Assembly: GCA_037447655.1 (NCBI GenBank)
Contig: JBBHKE010001405.1
Coordinates: forward strand, 64,001 to 128,000
Source: Zygnema cylindricum
Lineage: Eukaryota; Streptophyta; Zygnematophyceae; Zygnematales; Zygnemataceae
DNA length: 64,000 nt
Reading direction: 5' to 3'
In this document: positions 33,404 to 44,602 of the stretch, piece by piece
Layout of the letters: each line of letters starts with the position of its first letter
How positions within the stretch are numbered: the first letter of the stretch is position 1
Made by a program: the position numbers and the translations under genes
The notes under the pieces: generated by a model
Databases searched by the model: none
What the model was told of the DNA's origin: nothing
Seen by the model: the letters and a program-made list of their open reading frames with translations, nothing else

Positions 33404-35737
33404 CTACATGCAATATAAAATGACATACTCCTGTACTTTTTGTTGCTTTTGCTGCTCTGTCATGTGAAATAAATCTATGGAGTCTAGTTCATCCTTAACA
33501 ATGATGTTTCTAGCTACAACTATTTTCTGTCTTTCAAACACAAAGACTCTATAACCTTTCGAGTGATCCTCATATCCTAACAGAATACCCGGTAATCCCT
33601 TCGGTTCCATTTTCCATCTATCTGTAGACGTATCCAATATATAACACCAAAGACCTTGAAATGGCTAACATCTGCTTTGCTACCTGTCCAGATTTTGTAA
33701 GGAGTTGTGTCTACCGATCTTGATCCTATCCTATTTTTAATATAAACTGCACAATTTAGAGCCTCAACCCAGAATTTCGGATCCACATTTTTATCTGCAA
33801 GCATAGATCTAGAGCTTTCCGTGAGAGTTCTATTCAGTCTTTCCGACACCCCATTTTGTTCCGGTGAATATGGAACAGTCAATAGATGACTAATGCCTTC
33901 CTCGAGTAAAAAGGTTTCAAACTCTTTTGATGTATATTCACCACCATTGTCCGATCTGAGCTGCAAAATAGATGAATTATGAAGTTTCTCAGCCCATGCT
34001 TTATAGTGTTTGAAGTGACCAAACACTTCACTCTTCTCCTTCATGAAGTAAACTTTTGTAAACTTGGAGAAATCATCTATGAAGGTGACCATATATTTCA
34101 TCCCTCCGGCAGAAGGAACCTTCGCCGGACCAAAGACATCCGAATGAATTTGTTGTAAAAGTTTCGTCGACCGATGCTCAGACTCCTTAGGAAATGGCAA
34201 TTTGTGGATTTTGCCTAAAGCGCAACCATCGCAAGTCTTGACCGGCCCATCTGTGATTGATACACCCTCTATCTTTCCAGCAACAACCATTTTTTTCAAA
34301 CTATCATAGTTGACATGGCCTAATCTTTTATGCCACAACTCATCTGAGTGCAAAACACCGGAGTACAAAACATCATTTTCTTTTGTATTAGCCATATCCA
34401 TGCGATACATCTTGCTACTATCTCTAGTACCTGTAACTGCAACCTTGCCGTTTTTGCTAACAACCTGCCGACCGTTTTTCAAACTAACTTCAAAGCCTTT
34501 ACTCTCAACCAACGACGTAGAAAACAGATTTTTCTTAAAGTCAGGCACAAATAAGACATTGTGAAGAGTCCTTTCAATTGCTTTTCCATCCACATCAACT
34601 AGCAAGGACACATCACCCATTGGACGAGTTTGGACACTCATTCCACAAGCATAATAAATATTTTTCTCCGGTGTGGCTTTCAGATTTTGGAAGATGGCCT
34701 TGTTCCAACACATATGCGCTGACGCTCTTGTATCCATAATCCATCCAGGGTCCTTTGCGCCTTCCATTGCTGCCGCCATAGCGAATAGATCCGTGTCGTC
34801 TTCCTCAAAAAATGTCAGAGTTTCGTCTTGGAGTGATGAAGAAGCTGAAAACAGTGCATTTCCACGAGTTGTAGGCCTCGTGAAGCTTTTGTAAAACTGA
34901 CTTTGTTGCCATCGCGGCCTGTATAAACCGGAATCATTAGCTTGTTTAAGTTTAGGACAGAATTTGTATCCATGACCTCTCTCACTACAATAAAAACATG
35001 CATTGTTTGATTTTCTATTTCCCCCCAGATTAAACTGTATGAATTGGGTAAACTGATTACTTTGCTGATTAAATTGACCTTTCTTTCCAAATTCTGAATT
35101 TAAAGCCTCTACTTGCTCAACATTCAGGATGTTAGATGTAGCTTCCTCCTCTAACAAAATATTGATCGCTAATTGTAAAGTCCAGCTAGCTTTATCTTTC
35201 TGTTTGAGCATGTCAAATGCTCCTTTCATACTACGAGGGAGACCCCGCATGAGCAATGCTGCCTGTTCAAACTGAGGAAATACCCCACCGGCACAAGCAT
35301 GTGCATCTACAAGAATACGAAATTTGTTAGAATATTCAGCCATTGTAACGCTAGTGTACTTATAGTCCCAAATTTTTCCAGCCAATAAAAGTTCTTCCTG
35401 AACATTAGCCTTTTCATAATCACTTTTAATGGATTTCCAGATATCAATTGCTTTTTTCATTTTAATCCGAGACATAGCTAAGTCCTCAAATATACAAAAT
35501 TTCAAAATAGAACGAGCCTGCGTATTTTTCTTAGACCATGACGGATCAGATTCATCCAAAGAAACCATCGAATATATCCAAAAGATTGACATTTTCAAAA
35601 TGTGTCTCCACCATATCCGCCCAGTAAAACTACTTATCCCCGGAAAAGATAGGAATTCTTGATAACAGGCCCATAACCTGTTGTTCTACAACCACCGGTG
35701 CAGGTGGAGGAGCAGCAGTAGTAGTAGAAGTAGACAT
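33404..35737 (-). pseudogene. D gag, protease and integrase
   Basis: The start codon (35,737) lies in the LTR: M-S-T-S-T-T-T, an Ala/Pro stretch, then 'VEQQVMGLLSRIPIFSGDK' across the primer-binding site. A TAG follows at once ('DK*FYWADM', Tyr in F), then a small indel; from 35,598 the frame is open for 673 codons. It has a Gag core ('MKKAIDIWKSI', 'LLMRGLPRSM'), zinc knuckle CFYCSERGHGYKFC, protease 'IMDTRAS' (catalytic-loop Gly changed to Arg), integrase 'WHKRLGHVN', 'CDGCALGK', 'HSDVFGP', 'RSDNGGEY' and 'PEQNGVSERLNR', all catalytic residues kept. A frame break near 33,640 separates the integrase C-terminal 'KGLPGILLGYEDHSKGYRVF' segment. Confidence 0.9.
35661..35678 (-). other. Primer-binding site of D
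   Basis: In element orientation GGTTATGGGCCtgttatc follows the LTR end ACAACA. Eleven bases match the initiator tRNA-Met anticodon arm, fewer than in the A/B and E families. Confidence 0.6.
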
Positions 35738-36484
35738 GATACACTCTCACAAGCTATCAAGAATCCTACCAAAGAGCTGTTCTTAAGTGCTCACCAATTC
35801 TTATACAAGCATCCAAATCTCACAAAACTCTATCAGAATATAGAGTAGCATAAACACTGACAACTCCCAAAGTTTCAGCACAATTAACACAAAAACACTC
35901 AAGATATAATACTCAGAAGTTTCCCAAAAACTGTCTGCAGTTTTAATACTTGGAAGTCTGGATACATAAAAATGCTCAAAGTCCTAAGTCTTATACTTTC
36001 GGTGTTCTACCGCCGATAACAGTGTACCTGAGAGGTACGTCCAAAATCAACCCACCTACTGAGATCTACGTGTCCTTGATCGTGCCAACCCAATCTATCA
36101 TTGTACAGTCAATATTACTCAGAATCTAGATTAAGTGTTTGTACAAATACTTGTCGGCTAAGTCACTTGTGATACTCTTATGAATCTCGTCCGTTGACTA
36201 GATTCATATCAATCGCAGCTGCGTTGTCCCGTACCGGATCACATTTACATCACCCGCGGCTGCGGTGTCCTGCACCGAATCATATCCAAGATAGTAGCAG
36301 CTGTGTTGTCCGTACGGATCTTATCTGCAGCTGCGTTTGTCATGTGTGTGTCGCAGCTTCGCTGCTGCGCTGCTTTACTGTTGCGCTGCTGCGCAGCTTT
36401 GCTGTATAGCAGCTGCGCTGCTGTCTGTATAGTTGCTGCGCTGCTGCGCTGCTCTGAGACTGAAAGCTTTCCAAAAAGACAACA
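35679..36484 (-). repeat. 5' LTR of D
   Basis: It nearly matches 30,575-31,400, with few substitutions and a shorter GCTGCG block, so D is younger than A or E2. It ends beside the TTAGT duplication at 36,485. Confidence 0.9.
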
Positions 36485-36806
36485 TTAGTTTCCTTTATGG
36501 AGGACAATCTGCCAGTTACTAAGATTTAGCCTCCCTGATTGAGTTCACTTCATCATTTATTGTAGCAGTCTACCTCGCGCTCTTTTCACTGTTGATGGCC
36601 TCTCGATATGTTTGAGGCTCATCTAGGTGTGACATTCTTGTAAGCTGATTGTTTACCTGTTTGTCTTGTAGCCTTTTACTCATCCTTCTCCCTCTTTCAA
36701 ATTCTAAGGCGAGCATAAGAGGCATCCTCGGATTCCTCTTTATAGGTTCCTCTTCTCCCCTTTCCTTGGATTCCGTTCCTCTTTCGAATTCCCCCCCTTT
36801 GGCCAT
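36485..36806 (-). pseudogene. H1 right part: integrase-RT linker
   Basis: The minus strand reads 'GEEEPIKRNPRMPLMLALEFERGRRMSKRLQDKQVNNQLTRMSHLDEPQTYREAIN' parts, the same linker as in E2 ('SKRLQEKQVNN', 'DEPQTYGEA'), followed by stops and 'CPP-KETN' next to element D. At 36,806 it ends against the oppositely oriented P fragment. Confidence 0.75.
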
Positions 36807-38390
36807 CAACACTAAAGAGAGCGCAAGGTGGACAACTGCGATAAATGATAAAATGAACTCAATCATGGAGGCTAAAACTTAGGAACTGGTTGAATGTCCT
36901 CCAGATAGGAAATCGATAGGGTGTAAGTGGGTTTTTAAGTTGAAATTGAATCGTGGTAACTCTATTAAAAGATTTAAGGCTCCGCTAATTTCAAAGGGGT
37001 ACACAAACGGAGGGAATAGACTACGAGGAAATCTTTGCACCGATGGTGAGGTTTCAATCGGTCAAAATTTTGTTAACTTTGGACGCAGCAGAAGAAACGG
37101 AAGTACATTAAATGGATATTAAGACCACCTTCCTCCACGGAGAGTTGGAGGAAGAGATCTTCATGAAGCAACCTAAAGGGTTTGTGGAGAAAAGGGAGGA
37201 GAGCAAGGTTTGCTAATTAATCAAGTCCCTTTAAGGACTGAAACAAAAACCATGACTATGGAACTTCAAGCTGGATGATTTCCTCGCCAAGTTGTGATTC
37301 ATTAGAATCAACTCGGATCACTCTATTTATATGTTTGAGAATAAAATTGTAGTTATTTATATTGCTATTTATGTGGATGATCAGTTAGTTTTGAGTGAGT
37401 CTTTGGAAATGATCGTAAAACTTAAAAAAGATTTCAAAAGTCCATTCGATATGAAGGACTTAGATGAGGCAAGGTATATACTAGGAAATCAAACGGAAAG
37501 AGATAAGGAAAAGAGAATAGTTAGACTAACTCAAAAAGAAGAAATAGGTAATATGTTTGAGCGCTTTTCAATTGAGTAAGCCAATGGATGTACAACTCCT
37601 ATGGAGTTAAAGAAAGTGAATAAAAGATGTCGAAGGAGGAGTGATTACATTGAGTGATGAGATAAGTAAAGAAGAGAGAGAGTTTATGGTAAAAATTCAT
37701 TACCAACAGGTCGTAGACAATCTCATTTATTTTATGAACTGCACTAGGCTTGACATAGCTGCAGCTGTTGGAGTCCTTAGTAGAAATCTTAAAGTCCTAA
37801 GTAGAAGTCTTAATAATCCTAGAAAGAAAGACAAGGAGGCAGCTAACAGAGTGATTAGGTATCTAATCGGGACTCATGATTTATGGTTGCATCGTGGGAG
37901 GGAGAAATACTGACATAACCACTTGGAGTGATGCTAGTTATGGTGATGTTCATGTCAAACGATCTACTATGGATATATCTTGAAAAATGGGGAGGGTTTT
38001 TGTTGCTGGAGGAGAAAACAACAAAAGTTCATTGATTAGTGTTCAATGAAGGTTGAATATATGGTTGCTTGTGCTGCGGTAAAAGAGTTAATGTGGGTGA
38101 AAAGTTTACTTCAAGAATTGGGATTTGTGAAGAGTGGAATTGAAAATGTTTTTCTGGGATAATCAAGTTGCCATTACTATTAGAGCCAATCTGAAACACC
38201 ACTTTAAAGCAAAACACATGGATATGAAATTGAGCTTTGTTAGAGAAAAAGTGGAGAAAATAATTGTCGAATTGACATACAAACTAGATGGGTAGATGAT
38301 AGCCGATATAATGACTAAATTTGTTCTGTCGCCGAAACTCATTTATTGCAGAAAAGGAAGTGGACTAAAACTCAAAAGTGGTTAGGAATT
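36807..38390 (+). pseudogene. Fragment P: decayed Copia RT-RNase H on the plus strand
   Basis: The plus strand starts 'INTKESARWTTAINDKMNSIMEA' and continues through RT blocks 'GCKWVFKLKLN', 'GELEEEIFMKQPKGFVE', 'AIYVDDQLVLSES' (catalytic box kept) and 'YILGNQTERDKEKRIVRLTQKE', to RNase H 'WSDASYGDVH', 'KHMDMKLSFVREKVE' and a final 'LIYCRK'. Many stops and frameshifts. The duplicate 'VGVLSRNLKVLSRSLNNPRKK' shows a small internal duplication at about 37,760-37,815. It is the same family as H1 and adjoins it head to head. Confidence 0.8.
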
Positions 38391-38398
38391 AAGATGAG

Positions 38399-39319
38399 TG
38401 TTGAAAAGAGGAAAAAATAATTCCTATCATACTTGTAGTTCTTAGGGCTAGACAGGATAGAACCTGCAAACGAAGGGAAGCCATGGCAAACCATGATAGC
38501 CAGCGCTAAGGGTAACAGAGATAGAATGGGTCACTTCCAAAAAGTGTGAAATAGTATAGATTTCATCTTAGATCTACGGATATATATATAGTTAGCTTTA
38601 TCCGCTAAGGCATTGAAAAAGAAATATTCATATTCGGTTCCAAAAACACTTAAACTTCACTCTATTTGGCGACGGACATTCAATCGATGTAGTACCACGG
38701 CCGCAAAGAACATTTTGCGCGCCAACAAATCGGACGGACGACATTTCCACGGAAATAATGAAACAGACGGTTCGCGTAAGTGTCGACGGCTCGGAATGGC
38801 TCTTTTGGCGGCTTACGCCAAACTAATCACAAATTGACACGCGGCATGACGCCAGAGGTCGGCGGAGGAGGAGAGGAAAAATTCATGGCGTCGGACATGG
38901 ATGGCACACCACATTATGTAGTGTCGTACAGTTGCCGTACAATTTCTGTGGCGGCTAGTAGTTTTGTACATAGCTGGCGGTACTTTAAATTCCTCTCATT
39001 GGTTGAGGGTTTAGTAGGCAGACTTTGAGAGTAAGTGGTTCATACTTAGAGTTTTTTTTTAAGCCCTCTCTCTTAGAGGCCATGTATATAAATCAATTGT
39101 CTTTCAACAGCCATAACTAACTACTCAGGGGAGCAAATTTGGAGATTCTTTTTGCGTTGGACACAAAAAAGTCTTGTCTTCAAAGGGGTGAGGCTGGTCC
39201 GAGTCATTGTCTGCCAGGGTGGCAGTAATACTGTGTAACCTATGGGGCTGTTGGATGTATCCAGTAGTGGAAGAGTAGCTGTTCATTCTGTGGGAGGCTT
39301 TGGTGCCCACAAAATTTCA
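38399..39319 (+). repeat. 3' LTR of P
   Basis: It starts TGTTGAAAAGAGG after a purine-rich tract and ends AAAATTTCA. It contains 'gccatggc', TATATAAAT at 39,085-39,093, and the R/U5 block 'ggagcaaatttggagattct' shared with the A, B and E LTRs. The corresponding 5' LTR is absent. Confidence 0.8.
39085..39093 (+). promoter_or_regulatory. TATA-like box in the P LTR
   Basis: TATATAAAT lies about 25-30 bp upstream of the shared R/U5-like block, a position like that of the A LTR TATA box. Confidence 0.4.
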
Positions 39320-40797
39320 CGTTTAACAACTTTGTGTAAAAATATTTATTCTCTTAACGAAAATATTTCTCGATCACAAAAATTTCCGAATGCTTTTATT
39401 CATTTTTGTCATTTATCATGGCTTCCAAAAATCCACGTCCTATATCTACGAGGGTTAATGACAACATTTATCCCAACTCTATTCGTCAACTGAGGAAGCC
39501 ACATTAACTGTAGATAACTATAATGCTCGATAGTATTTGAGAAGTGGTCCGAGACTTATTCGCGACTCCGACAAGATCGTACGCACATTAAAAAAATTGG
39601 CAAAGGACACCGCATCGCAGGAAAGATAAGGAATAAGGAGAAACTATTTTATGTTGATATAAATAGTAATGGATTGTTGGTGATATTACTATGCGGTACA
39701 AAAAAGTATAAGTCCCAAAGCATTTTTGGATCCTATAAAATATTTCAAATCATATCTGTAGTGGGGTTGATTTGATTTTAGGTTTTGATGTTATGGAATA
39801 AGAGCACGAGTTGTCCGATTTGCAGCAAAGTGAAAGCCGTAAAAGTTCTTATGCAGTAAGTACAGACGAATCGTCGTTTTTTGTTGGGACTTAATATTGT
39901 AGTGGAAATTGTACCTATCTAATTATGACGGTAAACATCTAGCATATTGTGAAGTATGTCCGTTATCGGTAAAAGGCTACCAAAATAGGAGAACTAGAGT
40001 ATTTTACAACCTCGCGACAATGTGTTTTGACTTTTGAGAAGCATTGAACATTTTTTTGTAGTTTGTGTTAGTTTGTTGGAAGATGTTACAATTAAAACAG
40101 GGTGCAAAAGACAGCAAAGCATTTACAAATTATCACATTGATTTCATTAGGCGGTCCCAATAAACGTTCATAAACGTGTAATAACACAGTTTACTGGCAG
40201 TCTGCTCCATTGTGTCGGGCCAGTAAACAACAATTCAAAATTATAATTGGTGCCATGTAGTTAGTGTTCACATTTTGAAAATCTAAAAATATTCTTCAAA
40301 CAAAACATTTGAACAATAATATCTCTACCACCAGAGGTAGTTAATGATTCGTACTAAAATTTTGCAGCCAGATTTTAATTTTGAAAATGGAAATCAAAAT
40401 TTTGAAACAGAGTGACAAAAAGATGCCGCAAAATTTGAAGGTCAGTGGATGTTAGACGGAGAGTGCGAGGATACTTTCCATTGATTTGCATCCAGCGTGG
40501 CTGGCGACACATGGCCTGGACGACGTGTAGGCATGTATTCGTTTATTCGAAAAAGATGTTATTTTGTTTTTTCACGTGTACCAAATGGTACACGACCAAT
40601 ATGAAGCAACTCTCCTCATGAGGAGAGTTTTTTCACAGTGTATGATATGTGTAATTGCTTCGCGCATCTCAAAAAGTGAAATATCCAACTGTCAAAATTA
40701 CGCCTACTTCATTGGAGCATCTCGATAGCTTTCTAGAAAGCGATGTTTTGTCAAAAAAAATAAAATAAAATTATGGTACAACTCTGTGTACAAAATG
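39320..40797. other. Unassigned AT-rich stretch before the satellite
   Basis: No open frame with coding character. The only structure is the pair of palindromes at 40,576-40,629. Confidence 0.4.
40576..40629. other. Two adjacent palindromes
   Basis: GTGTACCA-aa-TGGTACAC (40,576-40,593) is followed 14 bp later by a perfect 22-bp palindrome built from AACTCTCCTCA and its complement (40,608-40,629), then a T run. The second looks like a stem followed by U residues, but no transcript is evident. Confidence 0.75.
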
Positions 40798-41460
40798 CTA
40801 ACTTACACAACTGTTAGTGCTAACAAGTATTGTTATCTAAATTACAAGCTGGTATTGGCTAAACGAAATTCTCACCTAAGTTACGCAAACTCTTAGCGCT
40901 AACAGGAATTGTTACCTAACTTATACAAACTATAACGCTAACAAGAATCGCTATCTAAATTAAACAAACTGTTAGAGCTAATAGGAATTGTCACCTAACT
41001 TACACAAATTGTTAGGGCTGACAGGAATTGTTATCTAAATTACACAAACTGTTAGCGCTAACAAGAATTGTTATCTAACTTACAAAAACTGTTACTGCTA
41101 ACAAAAATTGCTATCAAAATTACACAAATTGTTAGTGCTAACACAAATTGTTACATAACTTACACAAACTGTTAGTGCTAACAATAATTGTTATCAAAAT
41201 TACACAAACTGTTAGCGCTAAACAAGAATTGTTATCGAAATTACACAAACAATTAGCGCTAACATAAATTCTCACCTAAGTTACACACATTGTTAGCGCT
41301 CACAAGAATTGTTACATAACTTACACAAACTATTAGTGCTAACAAGTATTGTTATCTAAATTACACAAACTGTAAGCGCTAACATAAATTCTCACCAAAG
41401 TTATGCAAAATCCTAGCACTAACAGGAATTAATATCTAAATTACACAAACTATTAGCGCG
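40798..41460 (+). repeat. 40-bp satellite array, about 16.5 units
   Basis: Tandem units of 39-41 bp with consensus blocks AAATTACACAAACTG, TTAGCGCTAACA and AGAATTGTTATCT. The core TGTTAGCGCTAACA is a perfect 14-bp palindrome in the best units. Units alternate between 'aaattacac' and 'aacttacac' starts, and a variant ending 'aaattctcacc' recurs at units 2, 12 and 15 and is each time followed by an 'aagtta' unit, so there is higher-order structure. There is no coding capacity. Confidence 0.95.
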
Positions 41461-42540
41461 CGGGGAGTCGGTTAATGGTCGGTCACGGTTTTGGTCGACC
41501 GTTTGCGACCTCTGCTTTGCGATACTTTGGTACTTTTCGGTTTGCGTTGACGATTCTTTCTTAGTACGGATGTCATAGTACGGATGTCAACGGTACTGTA
41601 CCATACGATTGGAGTATGCATTTTACGATATAACTGGAGTATGTAACTTTGTACGTTTGACATTTCGTGTGTTTTTTTCATAGTTGTTCATAGCAATTAG
41701 TGTGAACGTTTCAATCGCAACGAATTATACGCAACGAACGCATTAAACCTTTTGAACAAATAGTAAAAAATCTTTAATGAATTTCATCCATACAATTCCA
41801 TACACTTAAAAAAAAAAAAATACATATAGCGCAGTTTGTGAGGCTTCTGTTAAATGAGCGCTAAAAAATTGTAAATATTTATATAAATATGATACTTAAT
41901 GGAAGTATCTGTAATTCCTTCATCAACTAGTAGCGGAAAATAAAAATTAGACTACGCAAAGATTCTGCCGCACCTAGGTTCGAACGTCTGTAGGGCACAT
42001 TTTTATCAATTTCCATGATTTTGCGGTTTTGTTTTAAATATTTCATGGCGGCTTCTTTCAAAAAAAATTGAAGAAGAGGCCCGTACAATTTTCAAACTTA
42101 CCGCGCGAAAATACTGTGACATTTCAACGTCTCTTTTCGAAAATGTCCGAACATTTTTGATGAAGAGGCGTACAAGTTTCGTGATATTTGTGTTCAGTTC
42201 ACTAAAAAAAAAGTATTTATAACTACGACGTATCTTTTCCTCAAATTCCGTACATTTCCATAAAAAATACCGTACATATTACGGAAATATTGTACTTTTC
42301 CCGTAAATTGTTAGTTTCACTTTACAATAGACGTTTTTTCGCAATTTTCAAAATCGTCACGAATTATACGTTTCAATGGTAAAATTTGAAAAAATCGCAC
42401 GATTTGAACAACACTAATTGTTTTGAAAAGTTAGTTTTGTGGTACGAATGGAGGTTCGAATGGATTTGCGCATTGAGGGAGTAGTTATATGATTGAAATT
42501 AAAGGGACGTGAGGGACTATTTAAGTGGTGTGTAATGCAG
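41461..42540. other. Unassigned AT-rich stretch after the satellite
   Basis: A minus-strand frame at 41,472-41,681 is Arg/Ser/Lys-rich and unremarkable. Words such as 'cgtac' and 'gtacgg' are frequent, as in the LTRs, but no LTR alignment is evident. No gene is supported. Confidence 0.35.
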
Positions 42541-42828
42541 TTGTAAGTGAGTTTTCAAATTAAAACTGAACCCAGATAACACAATCGAGCGCTACAAGGC
42601 CTGATTAGTGGCAAAGCGATTTACACAAAAAGAGAGAATTGACTCTGAGGAAACCTTTGCCTTGGTGGTCAGATATCCCTCCGTCAGCATACTTCTTAGC
42701 CTGGCAGCAGCAGAAGACATAGAAGTGCACCAGATGGACATAAAGACAGCCTTTTTGCATGGAGAATTGGAAGAGGAGATCTTCATGCAACAACCCGAAG
42801 GGTTTGTGGAACAAGGAGAGGAAAAGAA
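42541..42828 (+). pseudogene. E-type Copia RT fragment
   Basis: It starts exactly at the codon for the Cys of 'GCKWVFKLKLNPDN' and continues through 'LVAK-FTQKERIDSEETFALVV', 'HQMDIKTAFLHGELEEEIFMQQPEGFVEQGEE'. It is collinear with the end of the fragment at 27,536-29,057 (which stops at 'CPPNRKL'). The homology ends in 'GEE' where a different RNase H begins. Confidence 0.8.
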
Positions 42829-43119
42829 GCTATTTGGCTTCGCAACTTTTATTCTGAGATAGGGTTTGAGCCCATAGAGGAGACTTTGATTCTCACAGAT
42901 AACCAGAGTAGCATTGCTTTGATGAAAAATCCAGTTTACCATGCGAGGACAAAACATATAGACATTCAGACACATTTTGTGAGAGAACAAGTTGAAAAGA
43001 AAGTTTTAAAGTTTGAGTTTGTTCGTTCAGCTCAACAAGCAGCTGATCACTTGACTAAGGTAGTTCCTCGAGATAAAATTGTTGTTTGTAATCATCTCAC
43101 AGGAGTTCGTTCTATTTAG
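42829..43119 (+). pseudogene. RNase H end of a different Copia family
   Basis: The frame reads 'AIWLRNFYSEIGFEPIEE', 'LTDNQSSIALMKNPVYHARTKHIDIQTHFVREQV' and 'QAADHLTKVVP', typical of the C-terminal half of Copia RNase H but of a lineage distinct from E, D and P ('KNPVYHARTKHID' against 'NPKHHFKAKHMD'). It ends in TAG at 43,117-43,119. It adjoins the E-type RT fragment without a spacer. Confidence 0.8.
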
Positions 43120-43162
43120 TGAGGACAATTGATAGTATGCAGAAAATGACCCAGAGAGGGGG

Positions 43163-43698
43163 CGTTAAGATTTTTGCGTCCATTTTGAGCGAAAGACCAG
43201 AAAGTCAAAGTTAGTCAAAAGTTGTTACGCGAGAGAGAAGTCAACCGGAGTCTTGTTAGGCATACATACGGTTGATAGACGTGAAGGTACATATACGTAG
43301 ACGTCAAGTTTTGAGTGAAAACGTGGTCCTTGACTTGTAGTGTACGGGAAGTCAAGTAGTCGCAAATTTTGAGTGTACGTGACGGAAAAGCATGCGGACA
43401 TTTTGTACTTGGCGATCTTTGATTGGTCTACGTGTGTCACAAGTTAGATTCTATTTCTTTACGTGACACGCCAGTAGCATAGGTCTACACGACACCTACA
43501 CATATAAAAAATGTACCAATGCTATGCATTAAATTAATCATCAATCTACGAAATGATTCTCTCCTTTTCACTTTGCACTGAGTGCTTATTTTGTCGTGTA
43601 ATTAAAATATCTTCTTTCTTGTTAAGTAATTAAGCTTTGCTTTCTCATATAGAGAATTGTTTTCCTAAGCTTCCTGTCTTGTAATTGATCGATCCTAT
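43163..43698 (+). repeat. LTR following the foreign RNase H, cut by element F
   Basis: A purine-rich tract (43,151-43,162) is followed by (c/t)GTTAAGATTTTTGCG, as expected for an LTR start. A TATA-like 'tatataaaaaa' lies near 43,501. The LTR runs to 43,698 where the F 3' LTR starts, so its true end is not seen. Confidence 0.55.
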
Positions 43699-44602
43699 TG
43701 TTGTTCTACGAACATTGGAGCAGGTGGAGCATCAGTTGTAGTAGTGGAAGTAGGCATAATCTCACTCACAGAAGCTTATCAAGAATCCTATCAAACAGGT
43801 GTTTTCTACAGCTCACCAAATCTGATACAATAAATCAAACTGCTTCAAAATATACCACAATATAGAATATTACAAAGACTGAGAACTCCCAAAGTTTCTG
43901 CTCAATTAATCCAACATACACAAGGATATGCAACTCAAAAGTTTCCCAAAAACAGTCTGCAGATTACACAGTCTAGAAGTCTGGATACATAAAATGTTTT
44001 ATGTCCTAAGTCTTATACTCTTCACTCAGTTGTCCTATTACATAGTGCTGTACCGCCGATACAAGTGTTCCTAAAAGATACGTCCAAAAGAACTAAACTG
44101 CCACTAAGGTTTAAGTGCTCCTGATCATGCAAAAACTAATCTATCACTGTACATTCAATATTACTAAGAATCCTATACAAGTGATTTGTTTAAATACCTG
44201 TCGCCTGGCTTAGTGACAATTGATTAGGTACATCCATCCGGCTGTTGCAGAACATCTGTAAGCGAGTCACTTAATTATTCTCTTATGAATCTCGTCCGTT
44301 GACTCGATTCATCTCAACCGTAGCAGCGCATTCCAAATCATGATCACATTCAAATATCTGCTGCTTCGTAGCAGCTACGCTGTCTCATACCAAAAATAGC
44401 CACAGCTGCGTTTGTCTTGTTCCGTAGCAACTGCGTTGTCCTGTACCAAAATATCTGCAGTTGCGTTTGTCTCGTTGCGTCGCAGGCTGCATTCGTCCGT
44501 ACAGACCATATCAAAAATAACCGTAGCTGCGCTTGTTCCATCTGCGTCGTAGCTGCGTTGTCGGTACCATTCAAATACTTGCACTATGCTTCAAGTGACG
44601 AA
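43699..44602 (-). repeat. 3' LTR of F, truncated
   Basis: It matches 47,182-48,137 from the Gag-start end up to 'cttcaagtgacga', where it is fused to the pol linker. The missing part is the first roughly 80 bp of the LTR, plus the adjacent pol. It carries repeated 'agctgcg...tgtc' words at 44,350-44,560. Confidence 0.8.

Larger units (their letters stand above)
30575..36484 (-). mobile_element. Element D: full-length Copia element inserted in H1
   Basis: LTRs at 30,575-31,400 and 35,679-36,484 flank gag-pol on the minus strand. The termini are TG...CA and the flanking 5-mers are identical (TTAGT at 30,570-30,574 and 36,485-36,489). H1 becomes contiguous if D and one TTAGT are removed. The reading frame is broken by a few stops and frameshifts, so D is inactive, but it is the best-defined insertion in the window together with E3. 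Confidence 0.95.

Noticed and set aside
40798-41460. CRISPR array
   Set aside because: Units are directly adjacent 40-bp repeats without unique spacers, and the sequence context is eukaryotic.
29058-42540. A 13.5-kb intron in a Copia element (GTAAGT at the left, AG at the right border)
   Set aside because: Splice-site words are short and common, the interval is full of other elements, and both flanking pieces carry stops. An insertion or two independent fragments is more likely.
42592-42990. Minus-strand open frames opposite the E-type RT
   Set aside because: They are shadows of the plus-strand RT coding sequence; the same shadow occurs at 20,979-21,167 opposite E2.
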